Assembly: GCA_905216175.1 (NCBI GenBank)
Contig: CAJMSV010000016.1
Span: 1 to 23,635, forward strand
Source of the DNA: an uncultured bacterium
GTDB taxonomy: Bacteria; Actinomycetota; Coriobacteriia; Coriobacteriales; Coriobacteriaceae
Reading direction: 5' to 3'
Length of the DNA: 23,635 nucleotides
The notes under the pieces are model-generated. The model was not told where the DNA came from and did not search any database. It worked only from the letters and a program-made list of their open reading frames with translations. This document shows positions 15,332-22,374 of the stretch, one piece after another. Made by a program: the position numbers and the translations under genes. Positions within the stretch are counted from its first letter, which is position 1. Each line of letters starts with the position of its first letter.

Positions 15332-16417
15332 ATGCACATTCCAGATAATTATCTGTCCCCGCAGACCGATGCCGTCATGGCAGTGGCGATGGTGCCCGTT
15401 TGGGTTCACTGCATCAAGAAGGTGCGCGCCACGCTCGATCGCGAGCACATGGCGTTCCTGGGCATCTGCGCCGCATTCTCCTTCTTGCTCATGATGTTCA
15501 ACGTGCCGCTGCCCGGCGGTACCACTGGTCACGCCGTTGGTGGCGCGCTCATCGCGCTGCTGCTGGGCCCCGAGGCTGCTGCCATTGCCGTCTCGGTCGC
15601 GCTGGCGCTGCAGGCGCTGCTGTTTGGCGACGGCGGCATTCTGTCCTTTGGCGCCAACTGCTTTAACATGGCCTTCGTGCTGCCGTTTGCCGCTGCTATC
15701 GTGTTCCGTGCACTCAACAGCCGCTTGCACGACAAGAGCTGGGGCACCTCGGTTTCGGCCATCGTAAGCGGCTGGGTCGGCCTGTGCCTGGCGGCCCTGT
15801 GCGCGGCGATCGAGTTCGGTATTCAGCCGATGCTCTTCACCAACGCCTCGGGTGCTCCGCTGTACTGCCCCTTCCCGCTGTCCGTGGCCATTCCGGCCAT
15901 GTTGATCCCGCATATGCTGGTTGCCGGCGTGGTCGAGGGCGTGGCGACGGCCGCCATCTACGGCTTTATCAAGAAGACTGCACCGGGCATTATCGTCGGT
16001 CCCGAAGCCGCCGATGGCCAGCTTGCCGCCGAGGGCGCTGCTGCCAAGAAGACGTCGCTGATCCCCACGCTTATCCTGGTCGCCGTGCTTGTCGTGGCTA
16101 CGCCGCTCGGCTTGCTTGCCACCGGTGACGCCTGGGGTGAGTGGGACGCCGAGGGCGCCGCGACCGCCGTTCAGGAGGCTGGCGACGACAGTCTGCAGGC
16201 TTCGGTCGGTCTCGATACCCCGACCTTTGCCGATGCGCTGCCCACGGGCGATTACCTTCAGGCCTATTCCGAGGAGCAGGGCCTTGGCTTTGCCGGCCAG
16301 GCCGCGATGTATATTCTTTCGGGCGTGATTGGCGTTGCGGTGCTCACCATCGCATTCCGTCTGATCTCGCTGACGGTTAAGGAAAGCGGTGCTCATGGCA
16401 ATAGCCGAGCTGCCTAG
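15332..16417 (+). CDS. cbiM: ECF nickel/cobalt transporter substrate-binding permease, CbiM/NikM with fused N-like C-terminal domain
   Basis: A 361-aa membrane protein that binds the metal ion for the three-gene importer. ATG 15332 follows GGGAGG. The start MHIPD and His67 in GTTGHAVGG match the square-planar metal site of CbiM/NikM (N-terminal amine, His2, His67). Residues 1-225 are the CbiM core with about seven helices. The C-terminal ~110 residues add two membrane segments flanking an acidic external loop, with ATPLGLLATGDAWGEWD after the first. This matches the CbiN/NikN (PDGLE-type) small subunit fused to the M protein, a layout seen in nickel-type systems, and there is no separate cbiN gene. 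Together with the NikR-like operator this favours nickel over cobalt, although specificity is not proven. Confidence 0.92.
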   Translation: MHIPDNYLSPQTDAVMAVAMVPVWVHCIKKVRATLDREHMAFLGICAAFSFLLMMFNVPLPGGTTGHAVGGALIALLLGPEAAAIAVSVALALQALLFGDGGILSFGANCFNMAFVLPFAAAIVFRALNSRLHDKSWGTSVSAIVSGWVGLCLAALCAAIEFGIQPMLFTNASGAPLYCPFPLSVAIPAMLIPHMLVAGVVEGVATAAIYGFIKKTAPGIIVGPEAADGQLAAEGAAAKKTSLIPTLILVAVLVVATPLGLLATGDAWGEWDAEGAATAVQEAGDDSLQASVGLDTPTFADALPTGDYLQAYSEEQGLGFAGQAAMYILSGVIGVAVLTIAFRLISLTVKESGAHGNSRAA

Positions 16418-17231
16418 CTGGCTTGCGGCCGAGGAGCGATATGAGCCCGTGGGGGCTCGGCATCGTGTGATGCAAAAGAATGTCCTGCACCTGGCGAGCC
16501 TGCTTGAGCGGGTTCGCCTGGGTGGGGGCGCGCACGAGGGCGGGTCGATGGTCGACCGCGCCCTTTCTTGCGTTTCGGCTCCGGTGCGCCTGGTGGGGAT
16601 GTTCGTCTGCGTCCTGTGCGTGTGTCTGACACAGAGCTCGCTGTACCTCATGTTGATGGCGGCCATTGCGCTGGTGCTCGTTGCCGTGCGCCCCGTACGC
16701 GGGCTGCGCGCGACCTTTGTGCCGGCGCTTGGCGCCGCGGGGCTCGCCGTGGTTTTGGCGCTGCCTGCCCTGCCGCTGGGCGCTTCCGCTACGGGCGCCA
16801 TGCTCAAAATTGCGCTTAAGACGTTCATTAATGTGTCGCTCGTGCTGGGCGTTTCGTGGACGCTCACCTGGAGCCGCATGTCGGCGGCGCTCAAGATGCT
16901 GCATCTACCCGACGAGGTCATCTTTACGTTTGATATGGCGCTCAAGCACATTGAGGTGCTGGGTCGCACGGCGCACAATCTGTGCGAATCGGTCATGCTG
17001 CGCAGCGTTGGCCGTGCGCCTGAGGGATTTTCGCGTACCGATTCGATTGCGGGTATCATGGGCATGACCTTTATCAAGGCGATGGAATGCAGCCGCGCGA
17101 TGGACGAGGCCATGCTCTGCCGCGGCTTTGCCGGCGCGTATCCGGCTCCCGCGCGGAGCGGCTTTGGCTGGCGCGATGCGGTCTATGCGGTCGGCGTGGC
17201 GTTGCTCGCCGTGTTGTGTGCGGTACTGTAG
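16395..17231 (+). CDS. cbiQ: ECF transporter T component CbiQ/NikQ
   Basis: A 278-aa transmembrane coupling protein linking the metal-binding permease to the ATPase. ATG 16395 is chosen because GGAAAG lies about nine bases upstream; a GTG at 16389 is the alternative. The gene overlaps the end of the CbiM gene by 23 bp in another frame, implying translational coupling. Hydrophobic segments lie at about residues 60-130 and at the extreme C-terminus. The two cytoplasmic coupling-helix motifs appear as MLRSVGRAPEGF and, ~35 residues later, AMLCRGFAG. These are the expected variants of the EcfT Ala-Arg-Gly pair that dock into the ATPase. Residues 1-40 are hydrophilic and cytoplasmic. Confidence 0.9.
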   Translation: MAIAELPSWLAAEERYEPVGARHRVMQKNVLHLASLLERVRLGGGAHEGGSMVDRALSCVSAPVRLVGMFVCVLCVCLTQSSLYLMLMAAIALVLVAVRPVRGLRATFVPALGAAGLAVVLALPALPLGASATGAMLKIALKTFINVSLVLGVSWTLTWSRMSAALKMLHLPDEVIFTFDMALKHIEVLGRTAHNLCESVMLRSVGRAPEGFSRTDSIAGIMGMTFIKAMECSRAMDEAMLCRGFAGAYPAPARSGFGWRDAVYAVGVALLAVLCAVL

Positions 17232-17275
17232 CGCGGGCGGTCTAGCCGTCGATGTGAGTAGGGAAGGGCGACGTT

Positions 17276-18046
17276 TTGACGATCGATATGAATAGTGCGG
17301 CGGGCACGAACGGTGCGGGCGGCGCCGAGGGCGCGCCGCTTATTGAGTTGCACGACGTGGTGTTCTCCTATGCGGGGCATACGGTTGTCGATGGCGTGTC
17401 GCTGCAGGTCGATCGTGGTGAACTCGTTGCCCTGCTCGGTCCCAACGGCTGCGGCAAGACGACGATTATGCGTCTTATTAACGGCCTTGAACTCGCGGAC
17501 GCAGGGGCATACCTGTTTGACGGGTGTATGGTCGATGCGGCATATCTCAAGGATTCCGCGACGGCCCAGCGGTTCCATCAGCGCGTGGGCTTTGTGTTCC
17601 AGAATGCCGACGCCCAGCTGTTCTGCGCTACGGTGGGCGAGGAAGTTGCTTTTGGTCCCGCGCAGATGGGGCTGCCGGCAGACGAGCTCGAGCGTCGCGT
17701 GCGCGATGCCATGGAACTGTTTCAAGTTGCCGACCTGGTCGATGCCTCGCCCTATCAGCTTTCGGGTGGGCAAAAGAAGCGTGTGGCGCTGGCGGCAGTC
17801 GTATCGATGAACCCGGATATCTTGGTCCTCGACGAGCCTACCAATGGGCTCGACGAGGATTCATGCGACATCGTGGTCAACTTCTTGCTGGCCTACGTCG
17901 CGGCGGGTAAGACGGTCTTGATGAGCACACATCACCAAGATTTGGTGCGACGCCTGGGTGCCCGTGCAATCTATATCGATCGATATCACCATGTGGTCGA
18001 GGCGCCGGTGTCGTCGTATGGAACCGAAAGCGGTGCTACGGACTAG
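17276..18046 (+). CDS. cbiO: ECF transporter ATP-binding protein CbiO/NikO
   Basis: A 256-aa cytoplasmic ABC ATPase powering metal uptake, presumably as a homodimer since only one A component is encoded. The TTG start at 17276 is preferred because GGGAAGGG lies seven bases upstream; the ATG at 17288 would be 19 bases away. The motifs are complete: Walker A GPNGCGKT (55-62), Q-loop VFQN (Gln109), signature LSGGQKKR (162-169), Walker B ILVLDEPTNGLDE (Asp186, Glu187) and the switch His in MSTHH (219/220). The N-terminal ~20 residues are a Gly/Ala linker. The gene starts 44 bp after cbiQ and ends the operon; only a weak hairpin follows. Confidence 0.95.
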   Translation: MTIDMNSAAGTNGAGGAEGAPLIELHDVVFSYAGHTVVDGVSLQVDRGELVALLGPNGCGKTTIMRLINGLELADAGAYLFDGCMVDAAYLKDSATAQRFHQRVGFVFQNADAQLFCATVGEEVAFGPAQMGLPADELERRVRDAMELFQVADLVDASPYQLSGGQKKRVALAAVVSMNPDILVLDEPTNGLDEDSCDIVVNFLLAYVAAGKTVLMSTHHQDLVRRLGARAIYIDRYHHVVEAPVSSYGTESGATD

Positions 18047-18066
18047 TTGCTGCGTAGAGCGTGCGT

Positions 18067-18084
18067 AGCCGCCCGCGCGGCTTT
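18067..18084 (+). terminator. weak terminator candidate after the metal transporter operon
   Basis: AGCCGC and GCGGCT form a 6-bp stem around CCGC, followed by only TT. It is too short for a confident call but lies where the operon should end. Confidence 0.3.
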
Positions 18085-18091
18085 GCCGTGA

Positions 18092-18100
18092 TGGTATAGT
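18092..18100 (+). promoter_or_regulatory. extended -10 promoter of the phospholipase C-like gene
   Basis: TGGTATAGT fits an extended -10 (TG-N-TATAGT at 18095-18100) with a predicted start near 18107. That leaves about 20 bases before ATG 18127 and supports this start over the in-frame ATG at 18115. Confidence 0.55.
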
Positions 18101-18126
18101 TATCCAGGTTTTTTATGGGGGTGGCT

Positions 18127-18975
18127 ATGCCAAGCTGGAACATTCATATCGCTCAGACGGAGCGTTTGCTGGAGCGCACCGGTGCGCTTGCCAATAGCGT
18201 GCGCGACCGCAATGCCTTTTTGTTTGGCTGCGTGGTTCCGGATATCTTCGTGGGCTATATGGTCCCTAGCATCGCCGATCCCATCCCGTACCGCATTACG
18301 CACTTTGCCAAGCCTGAACCCATCCCTAAGCCTCGTGAGCATGAGTTCTGGGATACCTATGTGGCGCCGCTGCTTAACGGCGCACCCGCGGGCGAACCCG
18401 CCGAGGCTACCTCGATTGTCGAGGAGCGCGAGCGACTGAATCGCGTGCACTATCCCCAGCGCTACAGGGATGCCGAGCCGGTTGTCGGTCCCGGCGCTCG
18501 TGAGTTCTCGCTTGCGTCCGAGGACGTGGCGCAGTCGTTGCTCGATTTGACATTGGGTGTCTGGTCGCATCTGGTGGCCGATACCGTATGGAATACGCGC
18601 GTGAATCAGTACCTGGAGGCGCACGGCGGCAAGCCGTGCGAGGAGTTCCGCATTAAAAAGCAAGGCGACTTTGACTGGTTTGGCAAGACGCTCGGCATCG
18701 TTTCGATTCCGCGTGCGACCGATCGCCTGTATACCGCTGCGACGCGTTTTGGGCAGTATCCCATCCATAAAGAGTATGTGCTCAAGACCATCGGCGTTAT
18801 GCACGAGATCGTGCGCGAAAACCCCGGCGAGCCCGACCATCCGCCATACCGCCTGCTGACCGAGAAATTCTTCGACGCAACGTTTACCGAGGTCATCGAG
18901 CTGACCGAGGCGGGCTTTGCGGCTCGCGTTGCCGCTTCTGACGTCCCCGCAGTCCCCCTGATCGCTAGCTGCTAG
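18127..18975 (+). CDS. zinc-dependent phospholipase C-like protein
   Basis: A 282-aa protein of the zinc-dependent phospholipase C/GPLD1 N-domain family, also common as an annotation in Coriobacteriia. ATG 18127 follows GGGGGTGG; an upstream ATG at 18115 adds only MGVA and overlaps that ribosome site. Family features are the N-terminal MPSWNIHIAQTERLL, with a Trp and His near the start as in zinc-site N-termini, FLFGCVVPDIF soon after, HFAKPEP, REHEFWDTY, and the helix LTLGVWSHLVADTVWN with a His and Asp suited to metal binding. There is no signal peptide, so it is probably cytoplasmic, unlike secreted toxins. Activity and substrate are unknown. It ends tail-to-tail with the next gene, sharing a CTAG. 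Confidence 0.75.
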   Translation: MPSWNIHIAQTERLLERTGALANSVRDRNAFLFGCVVPDIFVGYMVPSIADPIPYRITHFAKPEPIPKPREHEFWDTYVAPLLNGAPAGEPAEATSIVEERERLNRVHYPQRYRDAEPVVGPGAREFSLASEDVAQSLLDLTLGVWSHLVADTVWNTRVNQYLEAHGGKPCEEFRIKKQGDFDWFGKTLGIVSIPRATDRLYTAATRFGQYPIHKEYVLKTIGVMHEIVRENPGEPDHPPYRLLTEKFFDATFTEVIELTEAGFAARVAASDVPAVPLIASC

Positions 18976-20045
18976 CCGGCCGGCCCGGCAGTGAATAGCT
19001 CAACCCAATCGACAAGTAGCTCTTGCCGTAAGGTATCTTCGGCAATGCGCTCCTGTTTGGTCTTTGGGATGTGGGGAAGCCCGGCCTTTTTATGGATGAG
19101 CTCGGCTATGTGGTCGAAGCTCTTCTTCTCCTTGATCTGGTCATAGGTAATTTGGATGACGTCGTAGCCCATGCTTGTGAGTGCGGTGGCGCGCTCGGCA
19201 TCGGAGAGGCTCGCGGCTTCGCTGTCGTGGGCAGAGCGGCCTTGGCATTCCAGAATGACGCCCATGCTGTCGGTGGCGCTTTCGATGAGGATATCGGCGT
19301 AGCAGCAGGTTTTGTCATACAGCGAACGTGCGGCTTCACTGAGCGGGATGCGCGCGTTGTTGGCGATCTCGATGCCCTGGCCGCCCTCGTCGCGGGGGAG
19401 CGAGATAAGCATGGAGGTCTGTACTTCGAAGGGCGAGGCGGCCTGCCCCGTCATGTGCTCGGCCGCCCAGCGCAGTTGTTTGACGCCGCGCAGGCCTGCG
19501 GCTTGCTTGGCGAACGCGGCGATATCCGTTGCGGTAAGAAGCGGCGTGCGCTTCCACAAGTTGGTGTCATTGCCCTTGGTGTCGTTAACTCGCTCCCAGC
19601 CGCAGTTGGGTGGAATGAACTTAAGCGAAATAGCTTCATCGAGTTGTTGTTGCGTTCGCTCGCAGGGCTTAAACACTGCAAAGGAGCCGCACATCTCGTA
19701 GCACGCCATGAGTAACTGGTTGCGTGAGGCCTGCGTGGCAAGGCTGAGCAGCGTGAACTCCGGTGAAGTGACATCAAATCCATGTTCAGTCTGTCTAAAC
19801 GACCCAGGAGGCGGCTCTTGGGTCAGGAGGTGCGATTTAAACAGGCTTCGCGACCCGGATTGTGCCCGAGTGAATACTAGCCTGTGAAGCGGTGCGTGAA
19901 GCAGGTCTTTTACAACTGCATGGCTTCCGAGGCCGCAACATCTGCGATCCATATTGCCAAGGCTAATGGCGGGGTAAAGGCCTAATACCTGCGGCGGGAT
20001 GCGGTAGTAGTTAAAGGCGGATTGCCCACAAAGCGTCAGGTCCAT
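18972..20045 (-). CDS. protein with a PD-(D/E)XK (Vsr/DUF559-like) C-terminal domain
   Basis: A 357-aa protein whose ATG 20045 is preceded by AGGAGGG at five bases. The C-terminal ~120 residues resemble a restriction-nuclease-like fold: YADILIES (Asp251), then VILECQGRSAH (Glu266, Gln268) and DAERATALTSMGYDVIQIT. This is the D-Xn-E-X-Q/K order seen in Vsr/DUF559-type domains. The N-terminal ~230 residues include NYYRIPPQVLGLYP and SPEFTLLSLATQASRNQLLMACYEMCG (split by the family-like break after SPEF), a pattern reminiscent of AbiEi-type antitoxin or regulator proteins, but I cannot name the domain firmly. It is convergent with the phospholipase-like gene. A nuclease or defence role is inference. 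Confidence 0.65.
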   Translation of the reverse strand: MDLTLCGQSAFNYYRIPPQVLGLYPAISLGNMDRRCCGLGSHAVVKDLLHAPLHRLVFTRAQSGSRSLFKSHLLTQEPPPGSFRQTEHGFDVTSPEFTLLSLATQASRNQLLMACYEMCGSFAVFKPCERTQQQLDEAISLKFIPPNCGWERVNDTKGNDTNLWKRTPLLTATDIAAFAKQAAGLRGVKQLRWAAEHMTGQAASPFEVQTSMLISLPRDEGGQGIEIANNARIPLSEAARSLYDKTCCYADILIESATDSMGVILECQGRSAHDSEAASLSDAERATALTSMGYDVIQITYDQIKEKKSFDHIAELIHKKAGLPHIPKTKQERIAEDTLRQELLVDWVELFTAGPAG

Positions 20046-20099
20046 AATGCCCTCCTGGCCGAAATCATCTCTTTGAATCGAGTGAGGCCAGCGTCAATC

Positions 20100-20223
20100 C
20101 GGAAGTATGCGGCAAAATCTGAACCCTATGAGCGGACCTGGCTTTTGAGGCTAGTTTATCAGGCATTTTGTTGCGAAAAAACAGGGTGTGCTCGGAGGTT
20201 CCAGAATTTGCCGCATACTTCCG
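20100..20223. repeat. 124-bp REPIN-like long imperfect inverted repeat
   Basis: The outer 17 bp, CGGAAGTATGCGGCAAA (20100-20116), recur perfectly inverted at 20207-20223. Inward, the arms stay similar for about 48 bp (GAACC, GAGC, AC-C-TG and TTTT blocks in both), leaving a loop of about 25 nt. It is non-coding. This is the structure of a paired extragenic palindromic repeat or a small hairpin MITE; copies elsewhere cannot be tested here. Confidence 0.75.
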
Positions 20224-20407
20224 AAAACCAGGTCGATTTGGTTCTTGCTAAAACGATTTATCAGCCCTGTGTGAGGTGTGGGTTTGCCACCGGGCGAACA
20301 CTTTTAGCGCTTGGGGCTTTATTTTTTGGGCCTCGGAGGGCGGATTTCGCGCTATTGGTAATGAAATGGGTGCGTGCCATGCCGTGCGGTAGGCATCGGT
20401 GCACAGA

Positions 20408-20444
20408 AAAGGGGCCCGGAAGGCAATGCCTTCCGGGCCCCTTT
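20408..20444 (-). terminator. rho-independent terminator of pyk
   Basis: On the minus strand, AAAGGGGCCCGGAAGGC pairs perfectly with GCCTTCCGGGCCCCTTT around a very short loop, followed by TTCTG. It begins 29 bp after the pyk stop codon. Its symmetry could also stop plus-strand transcription. Confidence 0.88.
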
Positions 20445-20472
20445 GCAATGCAAATTTGCTTGCAAGTACGAT

Positions 20473-21933
20473 TTAGCGCACCTGAGCGACGTAAGCGACG
20501 TTGGTCGAGGAGACCTTATCCTCGAGCTGGACGCTCATGCGGGGATCGCCAGCGGTAGCGACGGTCAGATCGCCGGCCTTGACGTAGCCGAGCTCCTTAG
20601 CGGTCTCGATCGCCTTGACGATCGTGCCGTTGACGGTGCCCTGGGTGATCTCGGCCTGGTGCGGGATAACGCCCCAGTACATGATCATCTGCTGGACGGC
20701 CCACTCGTGGCGGGAGAACGCGCAGATCGGCATGTTGGGACGGAAGTGCGAAATCAGGCGAGCGGTACGACCGGTGGTCGTCGGCACGGTGATGCACTTG
20801 GCGCCAACGGTGGTAGCCATGTTCACAGCGGACATACCCACAACGTTGTTGACAACACGGGTGCCGTGAGCATCGGCCGGAACCTCGAGCGGAGCGTGAG
20901 CCGGGAGGTACTTCTCGGTCTCGAGAGCAATGCTGGCCTGCATCTTGACGGCCTCGACCGGGTACTTACCGGCAGCGGACTCGCCGGACAGCATGACGGC
21001 GTCGGTGCCGTCGTAGATGGCGTTAGCAACGTCGGCAACCTCGGCGCGCGTCGGGCGCGGGTTCTGCTGCATGGAGTCGAGCATCTGCGTAGCGGTGATA
21101 ACGGGCTTGTAGGCCGCGTTGCACTTGGCGATGATCTCCTTCTGGATGTGCGGAACAAGCTCGGGCTTGATCTCGATGCCCAGGTCGCCACGGGCAACCA
21201 TGATGCCGTCGGAAGCCTCGAGGATCTCGTCGAAGTTCTCGACGCCCAGGGCGCACTCGATCTTCGGGAAGATCGTGACGTGCTCGCCACCGTTCTCGCG
21301 GCAAAGCTTGCGGATGCCGCGGACGGACTCGCCGTCACGGATGAAGGAAGCGGCGATGTAGTCGATGTTCTCGGTCAGGCCAAAGAGGATGTCCTGACGA
21401 TCGCGCTCGGTGATGGCGGGCAGCGAGATGTTGACGTTGGGCATGTTGACGCCCTTGCGCTCGCCGATCAGGCCGTCGTTCTTGACGACGCAGGTCATGT
21501 CCTGGCCGTCGACGGACTCGACCTCGAGGGCAACCAGGCCGTCATCGATCAGGATGAGGGAGCCCTTCTCGACCTCGGAGGGCAGAGCCAGGTAGTCGAG
21601 GGAGATGTGCTCAGCGGTGCCGTGGAAATCCTCGGTCGTGGGCTGAGCGGTGACGACGATCTTGTCGCCGGTCTTGACGGCAACCTTCTTGCCATCGACC
21701 AGAAGGCCGGTGCGGACCTCGGGGCCCTTGGTGTCGAGCAGGATGCCGACGGGCATACCGAGCTCCTTGGAAATACGACGGACGCGCTCGATGCGACCGT
21801 GGTGCTCGTCGTAGGAGCCGTGCGAGAAGTTAAAACGGGCGACGTTCATGCCCGCCTTGATCATCTCGCGGATGGTCTCGTCGCTATCGCAGGCGGGACC
21901 CATGGTGCATACAATCTTAGTGCGCTTGTACAT
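20473..21933 (-). CDS. pyk: pyruvate kinase
   Basis: A 486-aa cytoplasmic glycolytic enzyme that transfers phosphate from phosphoenolpyruvate to ADP. ATG 21933 follows GGAGG at six bases. It begins with KRTKIVCTMGPACDSDE, followed by the substrate loop MNVARFNFSHG (Arg33, Asn35, Ser37), LLDTKGPEVRTG, and the active-site region IFPKIEC with Lys224 and Glu226, then MVARGDLGIEI. ATQMLDSMQQNPRPTRAEV and DGTDAVMLSGESAAGKYP are further signatures. The C-terminal regulatory domain is present (VPTTTGRTARLISHFRP). The length is normal for a bacterial enzyme without the extra PEP-utiliser domain. It is a single gene with its own promoter and terminator, divergent from the P-type ATPase gene. Confidence 0.98.
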   Translation of the reverse strand: MYKRTKIVCTMGPACDSDETIREMIKAGMNVARFNFSHGSYDEHHGRIERVRRISKELGMPVGILLDTKGPEVRTGLLVDGKKVAVKTGDKIVVTAQPTTEDFHGTAEHISLDYLALPSEVEKGSLILIDDGLVALEVESVDGQDMTCVVKNDGLIGERKGVNMPNVNISLPAITERDRQDILFGLTENIDYIAASFIRDGESVRGIRKLCRENGGEHVTIFPKIECALGVENFDEILEASDGIMVARGDLGIEIKPELVPHIQKEIIAKCNAAYKPVITATQMLDSMQQNPRPTRAEVADVANAIYDGTDAVMLSGESAAGKYPVEAVKMQASIALETEKYLPAHAPLEVPADAHGTRVVNNVVGMSAVNMATTVGAKCITVPTTTGRTARLISHFRPNMPICAFSRHEWAVQQMIMYWGVIPHQAEITQGTVNGTIVKAIETAKELGYVKAGDLTVATAGDPRMSVQLEDKVSSTNVAYVAQVR

Positions 21934-21996
21934 TCAGACCTCCATCTGACATCGTCTTGCGCTGATAGATAAACCATAAGAAATAAAACTGAGTTG

Positions 21997-22002
21997 ATTA
22001 TA
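21997..22002 (-). promoter_or_regulatory. pyk: -10 box of pyk
   Basis: A consensus TATAAT on the minus strand predicts a start near 21990 and a leader of about 57 bases. The -35 is poor: TTGGGG at 19-bp spacing is the best candidate, so an activator may help. Confidence 0.6.
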
Positions 22003-22226
22003 ACGAAATGGCGACCGAATACCCCAAAAAATCGACCGTATGCCGAATTAGAAGTTCATTTTTTGCGGAAAAACGGTATATGCAAAAACTTTACCAACCG
22101 TTCTAACCGCTGCTATCTGGGCGATATTTCAATTTGATGATGCGCCGAAGAAAAAACGTTTTATCAATGTTGAGCATCACACGGCCTGCACCGTTGCTTA
22201 TGGACCATATTTCCAAATGGATTGTT

Positions 22227-22256
22227 TTGGCTAGACGTGTTGCTTTGGGGTACCAT
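22227..22256 (+). promoter_or_regulatory. promoter of the P-type ATPase gene
   Basis: TTGGCT (22227-22232), an 18-bp spacer and TACCAT (22251-22256) predict a transcript start near 22263, just before the first leader hairpin. Confidence 0.5.
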
Positions 22257-22262
22257 AGCTCC

Positions 22263-22374
22263 ACTATCAACTGCCGCTCAGCACGGCAGCCTTGATGAGC
22301 CCTTGCCCTTCTCCTGGGAATTATGATCGGGCATCAATCTGCTGAGTGGCCCGAATCCCAGGAGGGGACTCTAT
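22263..22374 (+). promoter_or_regulatory. structured leader with a potential kissing-loop and Shine-Dalgarno sequestration (candidate RNA switch)
   Basis: Hairpin 1 is CTGCCG (22271-22276), loop CTCAGCA and CGGCAG (22284-22289). Hairpin 2 has an outer 9-bp stem, CTCCTGGGA (22311-22319) with TCCCAGGAG (22356-22364), and an inner 6-bp stem, TCGGGC (22327-22332) with GCCCGA (22349-22354). Its 16-nt loop contains TGCTGAG (22340-22346), the exact complement of loop 1. The outer stem covers most of the ribosome site AGGAGGGG. A competing pairing of TTGATG-AG-CCC (22292-22302) with GGGCATCAA (22329-22337) would break the inner stem. I do not recognise a known riboswitch class. Confidence 0.65.

Larger units (their letters stand above)
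20046..20472. other. 427-bp intergenic region
   Basis: There is no convincing gene here. It holds the ribosome site of the minus-strand gene at its left end, the 124-bp inverted-repeat element (20100-20223), about 180 bp with no signal I can name (20224-20400), and the pyruvate kinase terminator (20408-20444). Confidence 0.7.
21934..22374. other. 441-bp divergent intergenic region between pyk and the ATPase gene
   Basis: This AT-richer region carries the pyk promoter near 22000, two related 15-bp sequences spaced 21 bp apart (22012 and 22033), about 200 bp in which I see no gene or firm signal, then the ATPase promoter (22227-22256) and its structured leader (22263-22374). Confidence 0.7.

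Noticed and set aside
20374..21972. A 532-codon plus-strand frame opposite pyruvate kinase
   Set aside because: Repetitive Asp/Gly/Leu/Val content is typical of an antisense shadow, and it runs through the pyk terminator.
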